This document shows, piece by piece, positions 23,935 through 32,416 of a stretch of DNA of 64,000 nt (the stretch's first letter is position 1; each line of letters starts with the position of its first letter). The DNA comes from Pseudoroseicyclus tamaricis. Its GTDB lineage: Bacteria; Pseudomonadota; Alphaproteobacteria; Rhodobacterales; Rhodobacteraceae. Under the pieces are notes generated by a model. The model was given only the letters and a program-made list of their open reading frames with translations. It was not told the origin of the DNA and ran no database searches. The stretch is from NCBI RefSeq assembly GCF_012070395.1, contig NZ_JAAFYS010000003.1, positions 248,001 to 312,000 of the forward strand, in the 5' to 3' direction. A program made the translations under genes and the position numbers.

Positions 23935-25427
23935 AGATCTGGCTCTCTCAGGATGCCGCCGCCCGGGCCCTCGGCGCCGACGAGGTGGCGCGGGCGCTGA
24001 CGGCGGAGGCCGTGCAGCAGGGCATCGAGCTGCAGCTCGTTCGCACCGGATCGCGCGGGATGGTCTGGCTGGAACCGATGGCCGAGGTGGAGGTGGATGG
24101 CGTCCGCCATGCCTTCGGCCCGCTGGCGCCCGGCGATGCGGCGGCGCTGCTCGCCGGCACCTGCGACAAGGGACAGGGCCCGACGGAGGAGATCCCCTTC
24201 TTCGCCCGCCAGACGCGGCTGACCTTCGCCCGCTGCGGCGTGATCGACCCGCTCTCGCTGGACGAGTACCGCGCCCACGGCGGCTTCGCGGCGCTGGAGA
24301 AGGCGCGCGAGATCGGCGCGGAGGGCGTTCTGTCAGAGCTGACGGACTCGGGCCTGCGCGGCCGCGGCGGCGCCGGCTTCCCGGCGGCCATCAAGTGGAC
24401 GACAGTGGCCAAGGCCGAGGCGGACCGCAAGTACATCGTCTGCAACGCCGACGAGGGCGACAGCGGCACCTTCGCCGACCGGATGCTGATGGAGGGCGAC
24501 CCCTTCACCCTCATCGAGGGCATGGCCATCGCCGGGCTCGCCTGCGGGGCGGCCAAGGGCTTCATCTACATCCGCTCGGAATACCCCGACGCCATCGCCA
24601 TCCTCACCGAGGCGCTGCGCATCGCGCGCGGCGGCGGCCTGCTGGACGGCTTCGACCTTGAGCTGCGCGTCGGCGCCGGCGCCTATGTCTGCGGCGAGGA
24701 GACGTCGTTGCTCAACTCGCTGGAAGGCAAGCGCGGCGTGGTCCGCGCCAAGCCGCCGCTGCCGGCGCTGGAGGGGGCATTCGGCAAGCCGACGCTGGTC
24801 AACAACGTGCTCACGCTGGCCTCCGTGCCCGCCGTGATCACCGGGGGCGGCAAGGCCTATGCCGGCTACGGCGCCGGGCGGTCCAAGGGCACGATGCCGA
24901 TCCAGATCGCCGGCAACGTCCTGCGCGGCGGGCTCTTCGAGGCGCCCTTCGGCATGCCCCTCGGCCAGCTGGTGGAAGAGATCGGCGGCGGGCCCCGCTC
25001 CGGCGCGCCGGTGAAGGCGGTGCAGGTGGGCGGCCCCTTGGGCGCCTACTTCCCACCGGCCCTCTTCGACACGCCCTTCACCTACGAGGATTTCGACGCG
25101 GCGGGCGGGCTGATCGGCCATGCCGGCATCGTGGTCTTCGACGACAGCGCCGACATGGTGGCGCAGGCCCGCTTCGCCATGGAGTTCTGCGCGGTGGAAA
25201 GCTGCGGCAAGTGCACGCCCTGCCGCGTGGGCGCCGTGCGCGGCGTGGAAACCATCGACCGCATTGCCGCCGGCGACGCCGCCGCGCTGCCGCTCCTGGA
25301 AGACCTCTGCCACACCATGAAGCTCGGCTCGCTCTGCGCGCTGGGGGGCTTCACGCCCTACCCGGTGATGAGCGCCGTGCGGCATTTCCCCGAGGAATTC
25401 CAGCTCGCGCGGGAGGCGGCGGAATGA
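23931..25427 (+). CDS. fdsB: NAD-dependent formate dehydrogenase beta subunit
   Basis: A 498-residue NuoF-like diaphorase subunit that passes electrons from formate to NAD+. An N-terminal ferredoxin/thioredoxin-like segment (residues 1-100) precedes the FMN/NAD domain (GLRGRGGAGFPAAIKW, CNADEGDSGTF). The [4Fe-4S] site has ESCGKCTPCRVG and a later Cys in LCHTMKLGSLCALGG. It forms the FdsBG module with FdsG. Its stop overlaps the next small gene (ATGA at 25424). Confidence 0.95.
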   Translation: MKIWLSQDAAARALGADEVARALTAEAVQQGIELQLVRTGSRGMVWLEPMAEVEVDGVRHAFGPLAPGDAAALLAGTCDKGQGPTEEIPFFARQTRLTFARCGVIDPLSLDEYRAHGGFAALEKAREIGAEGVLSELTDSGLRGRGGAGFPAAIKWTTVAKAEADRKYIVCNADEGDSGTFADRMLMEGDPFTLIEGMAIAGLACGAAKGFIYIRSEYPDAIAILTEALRIARGGGLLDGFDLELRVGAGAYVCGEETSLLNSLEGKRGVVRAKPPLPALEGAFGKPTLVNNVLTLASVPAVITGGGKAYAGYGAGRSKGTMPIQIAGNVLRGGLFEAPFGMPLGQLVEEIGGGPRSGAPVKAVQVGGPLGAYFPPALFDTPFTYEDFDAAGGLIGHAGIVVFDDSADMVAQARFAMEFCAVESCGKCTPCRVGAVRGVETIDRIAAGDAAALPLLEDLCHTMKLGSLCALGGFTPYPVMSAVRHFPEEFQLAREAAE

Positions 25428-25636
25428 CGGAGAAGGTCAAAGGCCCCGCCTCCTACTTCCCCTCCATCGAGGCGAAATACGGCCAGCCGATCGACCACTG
25501 GATGGGCCTGCTCGACGGGGCCAGTGAGAAGACACACATGGACCATGTGACCTGGCTGAAGTCCGAGTTCGGAATGGGCCACGGCCACGCCAACGCCCTC
25601 GTCGCCGCCTGGCGCGCCCGGCAAGAGAAGGGTTGA
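25424..25636 (+). CDS. DUF4287 small protein
   Basis: A 70-residue protein of the DUF4287 type, recognised from YFPSIEAKYGQPIDHWMGLL and a C-terminal HANALVAAWR. Relatives are usually stand-alone or joined to DUF5655. No catalytic residues are known to me. It overlaps the fdsB stop by ATGA, so it is translated with the fds operon. A role in formate dehydrogenase is not established. Its base composition is closer to the fds genes than to the gene that follows. Confidence 0.82.
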   Translation: MTEKVKGPASYFPSIEAKYGQPIDHWMGLLDGASEKTHMDHVTWLKSEFGMGHGHANALVAAWRARQEKG

Positions 25637-25639
25637 GCC

Positions 25640-26533
25640 GTGCATACCGTCGGTCGATCCATGGAACTCTACTTCATTGACGGTGACCCGAATGGGATGC
25701 TCACCGCCGAAGTGTTCAACTGGACTGGCCATATCCTCATGGCCCCGAGAACGAGGATCCGCGAAGCCCTGACACGCCGGGAGGCTGGCTACTCGGGCGT
25801 TTACCTTCTCATTGGAGAAGATGAAGGGCGAACGAAAATCTATATCGGCGAGTCTGACAATATTGCCCGACGCATCGGCCAACATGATGTCGCCAAGGAT
25901 TGGTGGACATCGGCCGTAATCATCGTCTCGGCAGCCAATACGCTACACAAGGCTCATGCAGCGTATCTTGAATCTCGACTAGTCGAGATTGCCTCGGACG
26001 TGGGGCGCTATGACGTCGACAACCGGAACGCTCCGTCGCGTGCCAGCTTGCCGGAAGCTGCAGTGGCTAACATGGAGGCGTTCCTAGAGAACATTCTCAT
26101 GGTGCTGCCAGCGCTAAGAATTGACGGCTTCGTAAGTCGCAAGAGACGGACCAAGGAAATCACCGACGAACGCCTTCCGGGCGACCCCGAGTTCGAGATG
26201 GGTCAAAAGTCGACTGGCATCAGTGCAAGGGCACTTTTGAGTGACGGTGAATTTGTGGTTCTTGCTGGCTCGCAAGCGCGCCATGAGTGGGTCGGGATTC
26301 CGTCAGGATATCAGGCGCTCTACGCCGAACTCGTCGACCAAGGGGTTCTGGGCCCCCAAACAGGCGACAAGCGCTTGTTTCTAGACAACTACGCATTCTC
26401 CAGCCCAAGCGCTGCAGCAGCTGTCATTCTAGGTCGCTCGGCAAATGGTACGATAGAGTGGAAAGCTAAAGGCACTTCTCAAACCTACAAGGCTTGGGAA
26501 GCAGCTCAACTCATTGCAGAGGTGGCAGAATGA
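25640..26533 (+). CDS. GIY-YIG nuclease family protein with DUF4357 domain
   Basis: A 297-residue protein with a GIY-YIG-like domain: GVY at residues 53-55, YIG at 68-70, the following arginines 77-78, and a candidate metal-binding Glu111 in YLESRL. A C-terminal DUF4357 segment (about 230-285) contains SPSAAAAVILGRSANG and WKA. GTG at 25640 follows AGAAGGG at good spacing; ATG at 25661 is an alternative. Four sampled 60-base lines average about 57% G+C, against about 70% around it. It splits fdsB/DUF4287 from fdsA and looks acquired. Proteins like this occur near restriction or defence loci, but activity here is unproven. Confidence 0.87.
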   Translation: MHTVGRSMELYFIDGDPNGMLTAEVFNWTGHILMAPRTRIREALTRREAGYSGVYLLIGEDEGRTKIYIGESDNIARRIGQHDVAKDWWTSAVIIVSAANTLHKAHAAYLESRLVEIASDVGRYDVDNRNAPSRASLPEAAVANMEAFLENILMVLPALRIDGFVSRKRRTKEITDERLPGDPEFEMGQKSTGISARALLSDGEFVVLAGSQARHEWVGIPSGYQALYAELVDQGVLGPQTGDKRLFLDNYAFSSPSAAAAVILGRSANGTIEWKAKGTSQTYKAWEAAQLIAEVAE

Positions 26534-29463
26534 AAGACTTCATCATTCCCGATGACGGCCCCTTCTCGACCCGCGACATGGGCACGCCGGCAAAGCAGGG
26601 TGCGCCGGTCACGCTGACGATCGACGGCTTCAAGGTCACCGTTCCGGAAGGCACCTCCGTGATGCGCGCCGCGGCCGAGGCGGGCATCAGCGTGCCGAAG
26701 CTTTGCGCCAGCGACAATCTGGAGGCCTTCGGCTCCTGCCGGATGTGCCTCGTCGAGATCGAGGGCCGGCGCGGCACGCCCGCCTCCTGCACGACGCCAG
26801 TGGCCGAGGGCATGGTGGTGCAGACCGAGACGCCGCAGATCCGCCAGCTGCGCAAGGGGGTGATGGAGCTCTACATCTCCGACCACCCGCTCGATTGCCT
26901 CACCTGCGCCGCCAATGGCGATTGCGAGCTGCAGGACACCGCCGGCGCCGTCGGCCTTCGCGACGTGCGCTACAAGCCCGGTGAGAACCATTACGATCCG
27001 GCGGGGATCGGCGCCCGCAGCCAGGCCGAGGCGCATTGGCGCGCGCCCGAGGCGGAGGCCAACCCCAAGTTCATCCCCAAGGATGAATCGAACCCCTATT
27101 TCACCTACGACCCGGCCAAGTGCATCGTCTGCTCGCGCTGCGTGCGGGCCTGCGAAGAGGTGCAGGGCACCTTCGCGCTGACCATTGAGGGTCGGGGCTT
27201 CGATAGCCGCGTCTCCTTCGGCGATGCCGGCGCGGATGTGTTCTCGTCCGATTGCGTCTCCTGCGGGGCCTGCGTTCAGGCCTGCCCGACGGCGACGTTG
27301 CAGGAGAAGTCCATCGCCGAGCTCGGCACTCCCGACCGCAAGGTCATCACCACCTGCGCCTATTGCGGCGTCGGCTGCTCGTTCGAGGCGCATATGCGCG
27401 GCGACCAGGTGGTGCGGATGGAGCCCTACAAGCACGGCAAGGCCAACCGGGGCCATAGCTGCGTGAAAGGCCGCTTCGCCTATGGCTACGCCAATCACGC
27501 CGAGCGCATCACCGAGCCGATGATCCGCGACAGCATCGACGAGCCCTGGCGCGTGGTGAGCTGGGAGGAGGCCATCGCCTTTTCCGCCACCAAGCTGCGC
27601 GGCCTGCAGGAGAGCCACGGGAAAGAGGCCATCGGTGTCATCACCTCGTCGCGCTGCACCAACGAGGAGACCTACCTCGTGCAGAAGCTGGCGCGCGCGG
27701 TATTCCACAACAACAACACCGACACCTGCGCCCGCGTCTGCCATTCGCCGACGGGCTATGGCCTGAAGACCGCCTTCGGCACCTCCGCCGGCACGCAGAA
27801 TTTCGACTCTGTCGAGCACACCGATTGCGCCATCGTCATCGGCGCCAACCCGACCGACGGTCACCCCGTCTTCGCCAGCCGCCTGAAGAAGCGGCTGCGG
27901 CAGGGCGCCGGGCTGATCGTGATCGACCCGCGCCGCATCGACCTCGTGCAATCGCCCCACATCAAGGCCGCGCATCACCTCGCCCTGCGCCCCGGCACCA
28001 ATGTCGCCGTGCTCACCGCGCTGGCGCATGTGATCGTGACGGAGGGCCTGATGGACGAGGCCTTCATCCGCGAGCGCTGCGACTGGGACGAGTTCCTCGC
28101 CTATGCCGAGTTCGTCAGCGAAGAGCGGCACTCGCCCGAAGCCGTCGAGGCCAACACCAGCGTCCCCGCCGCGACCATCCGCGAAGCGGCCCGCATGTAT
28201 GCAGCCGCACCCAACGGCTCGATCTACTATGGCCTCGGCGTGACGGAGCATTCCCAGGGCTCCACCACCGTGATGGCCATCGCCAACCTCGCCATGCTCA
28301 CCGGCAATATCGGCCGGCCCGGCGTGGGGGTGAACCCGCTGCGTGGCCAGAACAACGTGCAGGGCTCCTGCGACATGGGGAGCTTTCCCAACGAGTTCCC
28401 CGGCTACCGCCATGTCAGCGACGACACGGCCCGCGGCATCTTCGAGCAGGCCTGGGGCGTGGAGCTCGACGCCGAGCCTGGCCTGCGCATCCCCAACATG
28501 CTGGATGAGGCAGTCAACGGACGCTTCAAGGGCATCTACATCCAGGGCGAAGACATTCTGCAATCCGATCCTGACACCAAGCATGTCGCGGCCGGCCTGA
28601 AAGCGATGGACTGCGTCATCGTGCAGGACCTCTTCCTGAACGAGACGGCCAACTACGCCCATGTCTTCCTGCCCGGCTCGACCTTCCTCGAGAAGGACGG
28701 GACGTTCACCAATGCCGAGCGCCGCATCAACCGCGTGCGCGAGGTGATGAAGCCGAAGAACGGCTATGCCGACTGGGAGATCACCCAACTGCTCGCCAAC
28801 GCGATGGGCGGCAATTGGCACTACACGCATCCCTCCCAGGTCATGGACGAGATCGCCTTCACCACCCCGGGTTTCGCCGGCGTGAACTACGAGATGCTGG
28901 AGGAGCGCGGTTCTGTCCAATGGCCCTGCAACGAGGCGGCGCCCGAGGGCTCGCCCGTGATGCATGTCGATGGCTTCGTGCGCGGCAAGGGCCAGTTCAT
29001 CCACACCGAATACGTGGCGACGGATGAGAAGACCGGCCCGCGGTTCCCGCTCCTGCTCACCACGGGACGCATCCTCAGCCAGTACAACGTCGGCGCCCAG
29101 ACGCGGCGGACGCAAAACGTGCGCTGGCACGAGGAGGACCGGCTGGAGATCCACCCCTTCGATGCCGAGAACCGCGGCCTGAAAACGGGCGACTGGGTGC
29201 GCCTCGCCTCCCGCTCCGGCGAGGTCTCCCTGCGCGCCGAGGTGACGGACAGGGTGGCGCCGGGTGTGGTCTACACCACGTTCCACCACCCCTCGACGCA
29301 GGCTAATGTGGTGACGACCGACTATTCCGACTGGGCCACGAACTGCCCGGAATACAAGGTGACGGCAGTGCAGGTCGGCGCCTCCAACGGGCCGACGGAC
29401 TGGCAGGAAAGCTACGAGGCCGAGGCCGAGCTGGCCCGGCGCATTCTGCCGGCGGCGGAGTGA
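26530..29463 (+). CDS. fdsA: NAD-dependent formate dehydrogenase alpha (catalytic) subunit
   Basis: A 977-residue molybdenum bis-PGD formate dehydrogenase. In order: an N-terminal [2Fe-2S] domain (Cys59, 70, 73, 87), a His-Cys3 region near 119-132, a two-[4Fe-4S] ferredoxin region (CIVCSRCVRAC, CVSCGACVQAC), the proximal cluster CAYCGVGC (276-283), and the active site ARVCHSPTGYG with Mo-ligating Cys404 and His405. Cys replaces selenocysteine. The ATG at 26530 overlaps the stop of the GIY-YIG gene, with GAGGTGG upstream, so coupling was kept despite that insertion. Confidence 0.96.
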   Translation: MKDFIIPDDGPFSTRDMGTPAKQGAPVTLTIDGFKVTVPEGTSVMRAAAEAGISVPKLCASDNLEAFGSCRMCLVEIEGRRGTPASCTTPVAEGMVVQTETPQIRQLRKGVMELYISDHPLDCLTCAANGDCELQDTAGAVGLRDVRYKPGENHYDPAGIGARSQAEAHWRAPEAEANPKFIPKDESNPYFTYDPAKCIVCSRCVRACEEVQGTFALTIEGRGFDSRVSFGDAGADVFSSDCVSCGACVQACPTATLQEKSIAELGTPDRKVITTCAYCGVGCSFEAHMRGDQVVRMEPYKHGKANRGHSCVKGRFAYGYANHAERITEPMIRDSIDEPWRVVSWEEAIAFSATKLRGLQESHGKEAIGVITSSRCTNEETYLVQKLARAVFHNNNTDTCARVCHSPTGYGLKTAFGTSAGTQNFDSVEHTDCAIVIGANPTDGHPVFASRLKKRLRQGAGLIVIDPRRIDLVQSPHIKAAHHLALRPGTNVAVLTALAHVIVTEGLMDEAFIRERCDWDEFLAYAEFVSEERHSPEAVEANTSVPAATIREAARMYAAAPNGSIYYGLGVTEHSQGSTTVMAIANLAMLTGNIGRPGVGVNPLRGQNNVQGSCDMGSFPNEFPGYRHVSDDTARGIFEQAWGVELDAEPGLRIPNMLDEAVNGRFKGIYIQGEDILQSDPDTKHVAAGLKAMDCVIVQDLFLNETANYAHVFLPGSTFLEKDGTFTNAERRINRVREVMKPKNGYADWEITQLLANAMGGNWHYTHPSQVMDEIAFTTPGFAGVNYEMLEERGSVQWPCNEAAPEGSPVMHVDGFVRGKGQFIHTEYVATDEKTGPRFPLLLTTGRILSQYNVGAQTRRTQNVRWHEEDRLEIHPFDAENRGLKTGDWVRLASRSGEVSLRAEVTDRVAPGVVYTTFHHPSTQANVVTTDYSDWATNCPEYKVTAVQVGASNGPTDWQESYEAEAELARRILPAAE

Positions 29464-29473
29464 CGGGGCCCGC

Positions 29474-30253
29474 ATGAGCCTGCCGCCGGTCAGCCGCGTC
29501 GTCGCCGGGCGCCCCCTCGCCGAGGAGGTGCCCGTCGCGCTCGTGTTCAACGGCACGACGCAGGCGGCGATGATGGCGACCCCGGCTGATATCGAGGACT
29601 TCGCCACCGGATTCGCCCTGACGGAGGGGCTGGCGGCGCGGGAGGAGATCGGCGAGGTCGAGGTCATCACCCAGCCGAACGGCCTCGAGGCCCGCCTCTG
29701 GCTGCCGGAAGAGCGCGCCGCCGCCCTCGCCGCCCGCCGCCGCGCCATGGCCGGCCCGGTCGGCTGCGGCCTCTGCGGCATCGACTCGCTGGAGCAGGCG
29801 GTGCGCCCCCTGCCCCGCCTCGCCGCGGGCACCCTCTCCCTCTCCACCGCCGAGGCCACCTCTGCGCTCGACGCGCTCCGCCAGCTCCAGCCGCTCCATG
29901 ACGAGACCCGCGCCGTCCATGCCGCCGGCTTCTGGCACCCCGACTCGGGCGTCACGCTGGCGCGCGAGGATGTCGGCCGCCACAACGCGCTCGACAAGCT
30001 GATCGGCGCGCTCCTCCGCTCGGGAGCGGAGGTCTCCACCGGCGCCCTCATCGTCACCTCCCGCCTGTCGGTGGAGATGGTGCAGAAGGCGGTGATGGCG
30101 GGCGCGCCGCTGCTCGTCTCCGTCTCCGCCCCCACCGCCCATGCGGTGCGGCTGGCGGAGGAGGCCGGCCTCACCCTCGTCAGCCGCGCCGGCGGCCGCC
30201 TGACGGCCTTTTCCCATGCCCACCGCTTCAGCGAGGACGCCCATGCAGGGTGA
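29474..30253 (+). CDS. fdhD: Formate dehydrogenase accessory sulfurtransferase FdhD/FdsC
   Basis: A 259-residue FdhD-family protein that delivers sulfur to the molybdenum cofactor before insertion into FdsA. The sulfur-relay motif is CGLC at Cys98 and Cys101. Other landmarks are EDFATGFALTEG, AAGFWHPD, REDVGRHNALDKLIG and SRLSVEMVQKA. It follows fdsA by 10 bp and overlaps fdsD by 11 bp, consistent with a single operon. Confidence 0.94.
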   Translation: MSLPPVSRVVAGRPLAEEVPVALVFNGTTQAAMMATPADIEDFATGFALTEGLAAREEIGEVEVITQPNGLEARLWLPEERAAALAARRRAMAGPVGCGLCGIDSLEQAVRPLPRLAAGTLSLSTAEATSALDALRQLQPLHDETRAVHAAGFWHPDSGVTLAREDVGRHNALDKLIGALLRSGAEVSTGALIVTSRLSVEMVQKAVMAGAPLLVSVSAPTAHAVRLAEEAGLTLVSRAGGRLTAFSHAHRFSEDAHAG

Positions 30254-30464
30254 AAACAAGCAGGCCGAAAAGCTCGTCCGCATGACCAACCAGATCGCCA
30301 CCTTCTTCGCCACCCAGCCCTCCGGCGACCCGGCGGAGCGCACTGCGGGCCATCTGCGAGACACCTGGTCCCCCCAGATGCGTCGGGACCTCAAGGCGAT
30401 CCTCGCCGAGGGCGGCGAGGGCCTGTCGCCCGTCGCGAAGGACGCCGCGGGCCGGCTGGCCTAG
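30243..30464 (+). CDS. fdsD: Formate dehydrogenase delta subunit
   Basis: A 73-residue FdsD-type protein. The conserved core is LVRMTNQIATFFATQP and HLRDTWSPQMRRDL. It is needed for assembly or stability of the FdsGBA complex in relatives. It starts inside the fdhD coding region (11-bp overlap) and closes the operon. A hairpin and family A repeats follow. Confidence 0.92.
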   Translation: MQGENKQAEKLVRMTNQIATFFATQPSGDPAERTAGHLRDTWSPQMRRDLKAILAEGGEGLSPVAKDAAGRLA

Positions 30465-30467
30465 GAG

Positions 30468-30529
30468 GGGGCGCTGCCCCCGCTGCCTGCGGCAGCCCCC
30501 CGGAGTATTTGCAAAAGGGCGAAAGCAAG
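30468..30529 (+). repeat. Rhodobacterial G-rich intergenic repeat, copy 4 (family A)
   Basis: GGGGGCGCTGCCCCC, a second small stem CTGCCTGCGGCAG, then CCCCCCGGAGTATTTGC. Bases 30505-30529 match the reverse complement of 30663-30687 at 23 of 25 positions, so copies 4 and 5 form an inverted pair. Confidence 0.72.
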
Positions 30530-30535
30530 GAAGCT

Positions 30536-30584
30536 CGCCCCGCCTCGACCGCTCATCGAGCTCGAAGCGGGGCGCGCCCTTTAC
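30536..30584 (+). terminator. Candidate terminator of the fds operon
   Basis: CGCCCCGC-C-TCGA (30536-30548) pairs with TCGA-A-GCGGGGCG (30562-30574), a 13-bp stem with one mismatch. It is followed by CGCCCTTTACGG. The T-run is short, so strength is uncertain. Confidence 0.5.
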
Positions 30585-30662
30585 GGCCACCGGCTCTCCA
30601 GCCTGTCCCGCGAGTCCCAAGTTGCCCGATGTTGGTTATCAACGCGTAAACGCTACCGTCTG

Positions 30663-30760
30663 CTTGCTTTCGCCCTTTCTCAAATACCTCTCGGGGGGGT
30701 CGCCATTGAGTGCGCCATTGGTCCGAGCACCAATGGCGACGGGGGCAGACAGCCCCCCCG
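30663..30760 (-). repeat. Rhodobacterial G-rich intergenic repeat, copy 5 (family A), with inner hairpin
   Basis: On the minus strand: GGGGGGGCTGTCTGCCCCC, a perfect 10-bp hairpin (CGCCATTGGT at 30713-30722 with ACCAATGGCG at 30729-30738), then CCCCCCCGAGAGGTATTTG. It lies 22 bases after the Lrp gene stop and may end that transcript. Together with copy 4 it accounts for most of the 317-bp gap. Confidence 0.72.
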
Positions 30761-30781
30761 GCCTCTCCACCCGCGCCGTGG

Positions 30782-31243
30782 TCACAGCGGCAGCGCCACC
30801 GTCGACTTGATCTCTTCCATCGACAGCAGCGCCGTCACGTTGTGGATCTTCACCTCCGAGATCAGCGCCTGGTAGAAGGCGTCGTAGGCGCGGGCGTTCG
30901 GGACGCGGACCTTGAGGATGTAGTCGATGTCGCCCGCCAGCCGGTGCGCCTCCTGCACCTCGGGGCGCTCCTTCAGGGCCTTGAGGAACTTCTGCTGCCA
31001 CTCCGCCTCATGCTCGGCGGTGCGGATCAGCACGAAGAAGCAGGCCTCGAACCCAAGCGCCTCGGCATCGACCAGCGCCACCTGCGCGCCGATCACGCCC
31101 GCCTCCTTCAGCTTGCGTATGCGGTTCCACACCGGGGTCTTGGAGGAGCCGACGGCACGGGCGATCTCCTCCAGCGGGCGGGAGGCGTCGCGCTGCAATT
31201 CGGCAAGGATTTTCCTGTCGGTCTCGTCGATGCGGAATGCCAT
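30782..31243 (-). CDS. Lrp/AsnC family regulator
   Basis: A 153-residue Lrp-type regulator: N-terminal HTH (IDETDRKILAELQRDASRPLEEIARAVGSSKTPVWNRIRKL) and C-terminal RAM/effector domain (about 65-150) with AGDIDYILKVRV. GAGGAGG precedes the ATG at 31243. It is divergent from the cysG-led sulfite assimilation operon. I infer that it controls that operon, perhaps responding to cysteine or another sulfur amino acid. The effector is not readable from sequence. Confidence 0.9.
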   Translation of the reverse strand: MAFRIDETDRKILAELQRDASRPLEEIARAVGSSKTPVWNRIRKLKEAGVIGAQVALVDAEALGFEACFFVLIRTAEHEAEWQQKFLKALKERPEVQEAHRLAGDIDYILKVRVPNARAYDAFYQALISEVKIHNVTALLSMEEIKSTVALPL

Positions 31244-31336
31244 TCCGGCTTGTCCTCCTCTTTGGGACATCCGGCCTGCAGCGCACTCCGGCCGAAACGA
31301 GCGTCCTTATTTCCTGCCAGACGTGGCGCGCGAAGG

Positions 31337-31353
31337 GAACAGCGTTCTATATT
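31337..31353 (+). promoter_or_regulatory. GAAC-N3-GTTC palindrome and TATATT -10 element upstream of cysG
   Basis: GAAC (31337-31340), AGC, GTTC (31344-31347), directly followed by TATATT (31348-31353), about 28 bases before the cysG start. No good -35 is seen at 17 bases, as for an activated promoter. The divergent Lrp protein is the natural candidate binder. Confidence 0.45.
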
Positions 31354-31381
31354 GCCACTCAACGAGAACGGAGACGCCGCA

Positions 31382-32416
31382 ATGCAGCACTTCCCGATCT
31401 ACCTCGATCTCGACAACCGCCGCGTCGTCCTCTCCGGCGGCGGCGAGACGGCGCTCGCCAAGCTGCGGCTGATCCTGAAGACGACCGCGCAGGTGGAGGT
31501 CTTCGCCGAAACGGCCAAGCCCGACCTGCAGCGGCTCGCCCGCGCCGGCAAGCTGACGCTGCATTTCCGCCGGATGACGGCCAACGACGCCGCCGGCGCC
31601 GCGCTCGTCTATGCCGCAGAGGATGACGCCACCCTCGATGCCGAGACGGCGCGGCTGGCCCATGCCTCCGGCGCCATGGTCAATATCGTCGACAACCTCG
31701 AGGCCTCGGACTTCATCACGCCCGCCATCGTCGACCGCGACCCGGTGACCATCGCCATCGGCACCGAGGGCGCCGCCCCCGTGCTGGCGCGGATGATCAA
31801 GGAGGATCTGGAGGCCCGCCTGCCCAGCGAGCTCGGTCTGATGGCCCGCGTCGGCAAAGCCTTCCGCGCCATGGCCGACCGGCTGCCCATGGGCCGCAAG
31901 CGGCGGGACTTCTGGGCCGAGTATTACCAAGAGATCGGCCCGCGCCTGTCCGAGGGCGGCGCCGCGGCGCTGGAGGGCGGGCTCGAGACCCTCCTCGACA
32001 AGCACCTCGCCGCCGAGGAGCGCAGCGGCCACCTCGATCTCGCCGGCACCGGGCCGGGCGACCCCGAGCTGATGACGCTCGCCGCGCGCAAGGCGCTCGA
32101 CGCCGCCGACCTCGTCATCCACGCCCCCGGCACGCCCGGCGGCGTGCTGGAGCTGGCGCGCCGCGAGGCGTGGCGCGTCGAGGCGACCGACGAGGAGGCC
32201 GCCGTCGCCCGCGCCGGCCGCGCCATCGCGCGCGGGCTGCAGGTCGTCTGGCTGGTGCCCGGCGCCCCGCCCCGCGCGCTGGCCGCAAGGCTGGCGGGCG
32301 AGGGCTGGTCGTTCCGCCTCATCCCCGGTATCGCCGCGCCGGTGCAGGCCCGCACGCCCGCCAACCAGCCGGGCCGCCCGCCCGCCTCCACCACAGACAG
32401 AGAGACCGCACGATGA
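31382..32416 (+). CDS. cysG: Siroheme synthase CysG-like, with shortened methylase domain
   Basis: A 344-residue protein. Residues 1 to about 205 are the precorrin-2 dehydrogenase/ferrochelatase half (FPIYLDLDNRRVVLSGGGETALAKLRLIL, then IGTEGAAPVLARMIKEDLE). From about 215 there is a tetrapyrrole methylase start (LDLAGTGPGDPELMTLAARKAL), but only about 120 residues follow. The GDPxxFGRGGEE motif and the whole C-terminal half are missing. It therefore probably makes siroheme from precorrin-2 supplied by a separate SUMT. It leads the sulfite reduction operon and overlaps DUF2849 by ATGA. Confidence 0.87.
   Translation: MQHFPIYLDLDNRRVVLSGGGETALAKLRLILKTTAQVEVFAETAKPDLQRLARAGKLTLHFRRMTANDAAGAALVYAAEDDATLDAETARLAHASGAMVNIVDNLEASDFITPAIVDRDPVTIAIGTEGAAPVLARMIKEDLEARLPSELGLMARVGKAFRAMADRLPMGRKRRDFWAEYYQEIGPRLSEGGAAALEGGLETLLDKHLAAEERSGHLDLAGTGPGDPELMTLAARKALDAADLVIHAPGTPGGVLELARREAWRVEATDEEAAVARAGRAIARGLQVVWLVPGAPPRALAARLAGEGWSFRLIPGIAAPVQARTPANQPGRPPASTTDRETAR

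Noticed and set aside
26506-30174. Long minus-strand open frame opposite fdsA and fdhD
   Set aside because: Antisense to well-supported formate dehydrogenase genes, with no recognisable motif.
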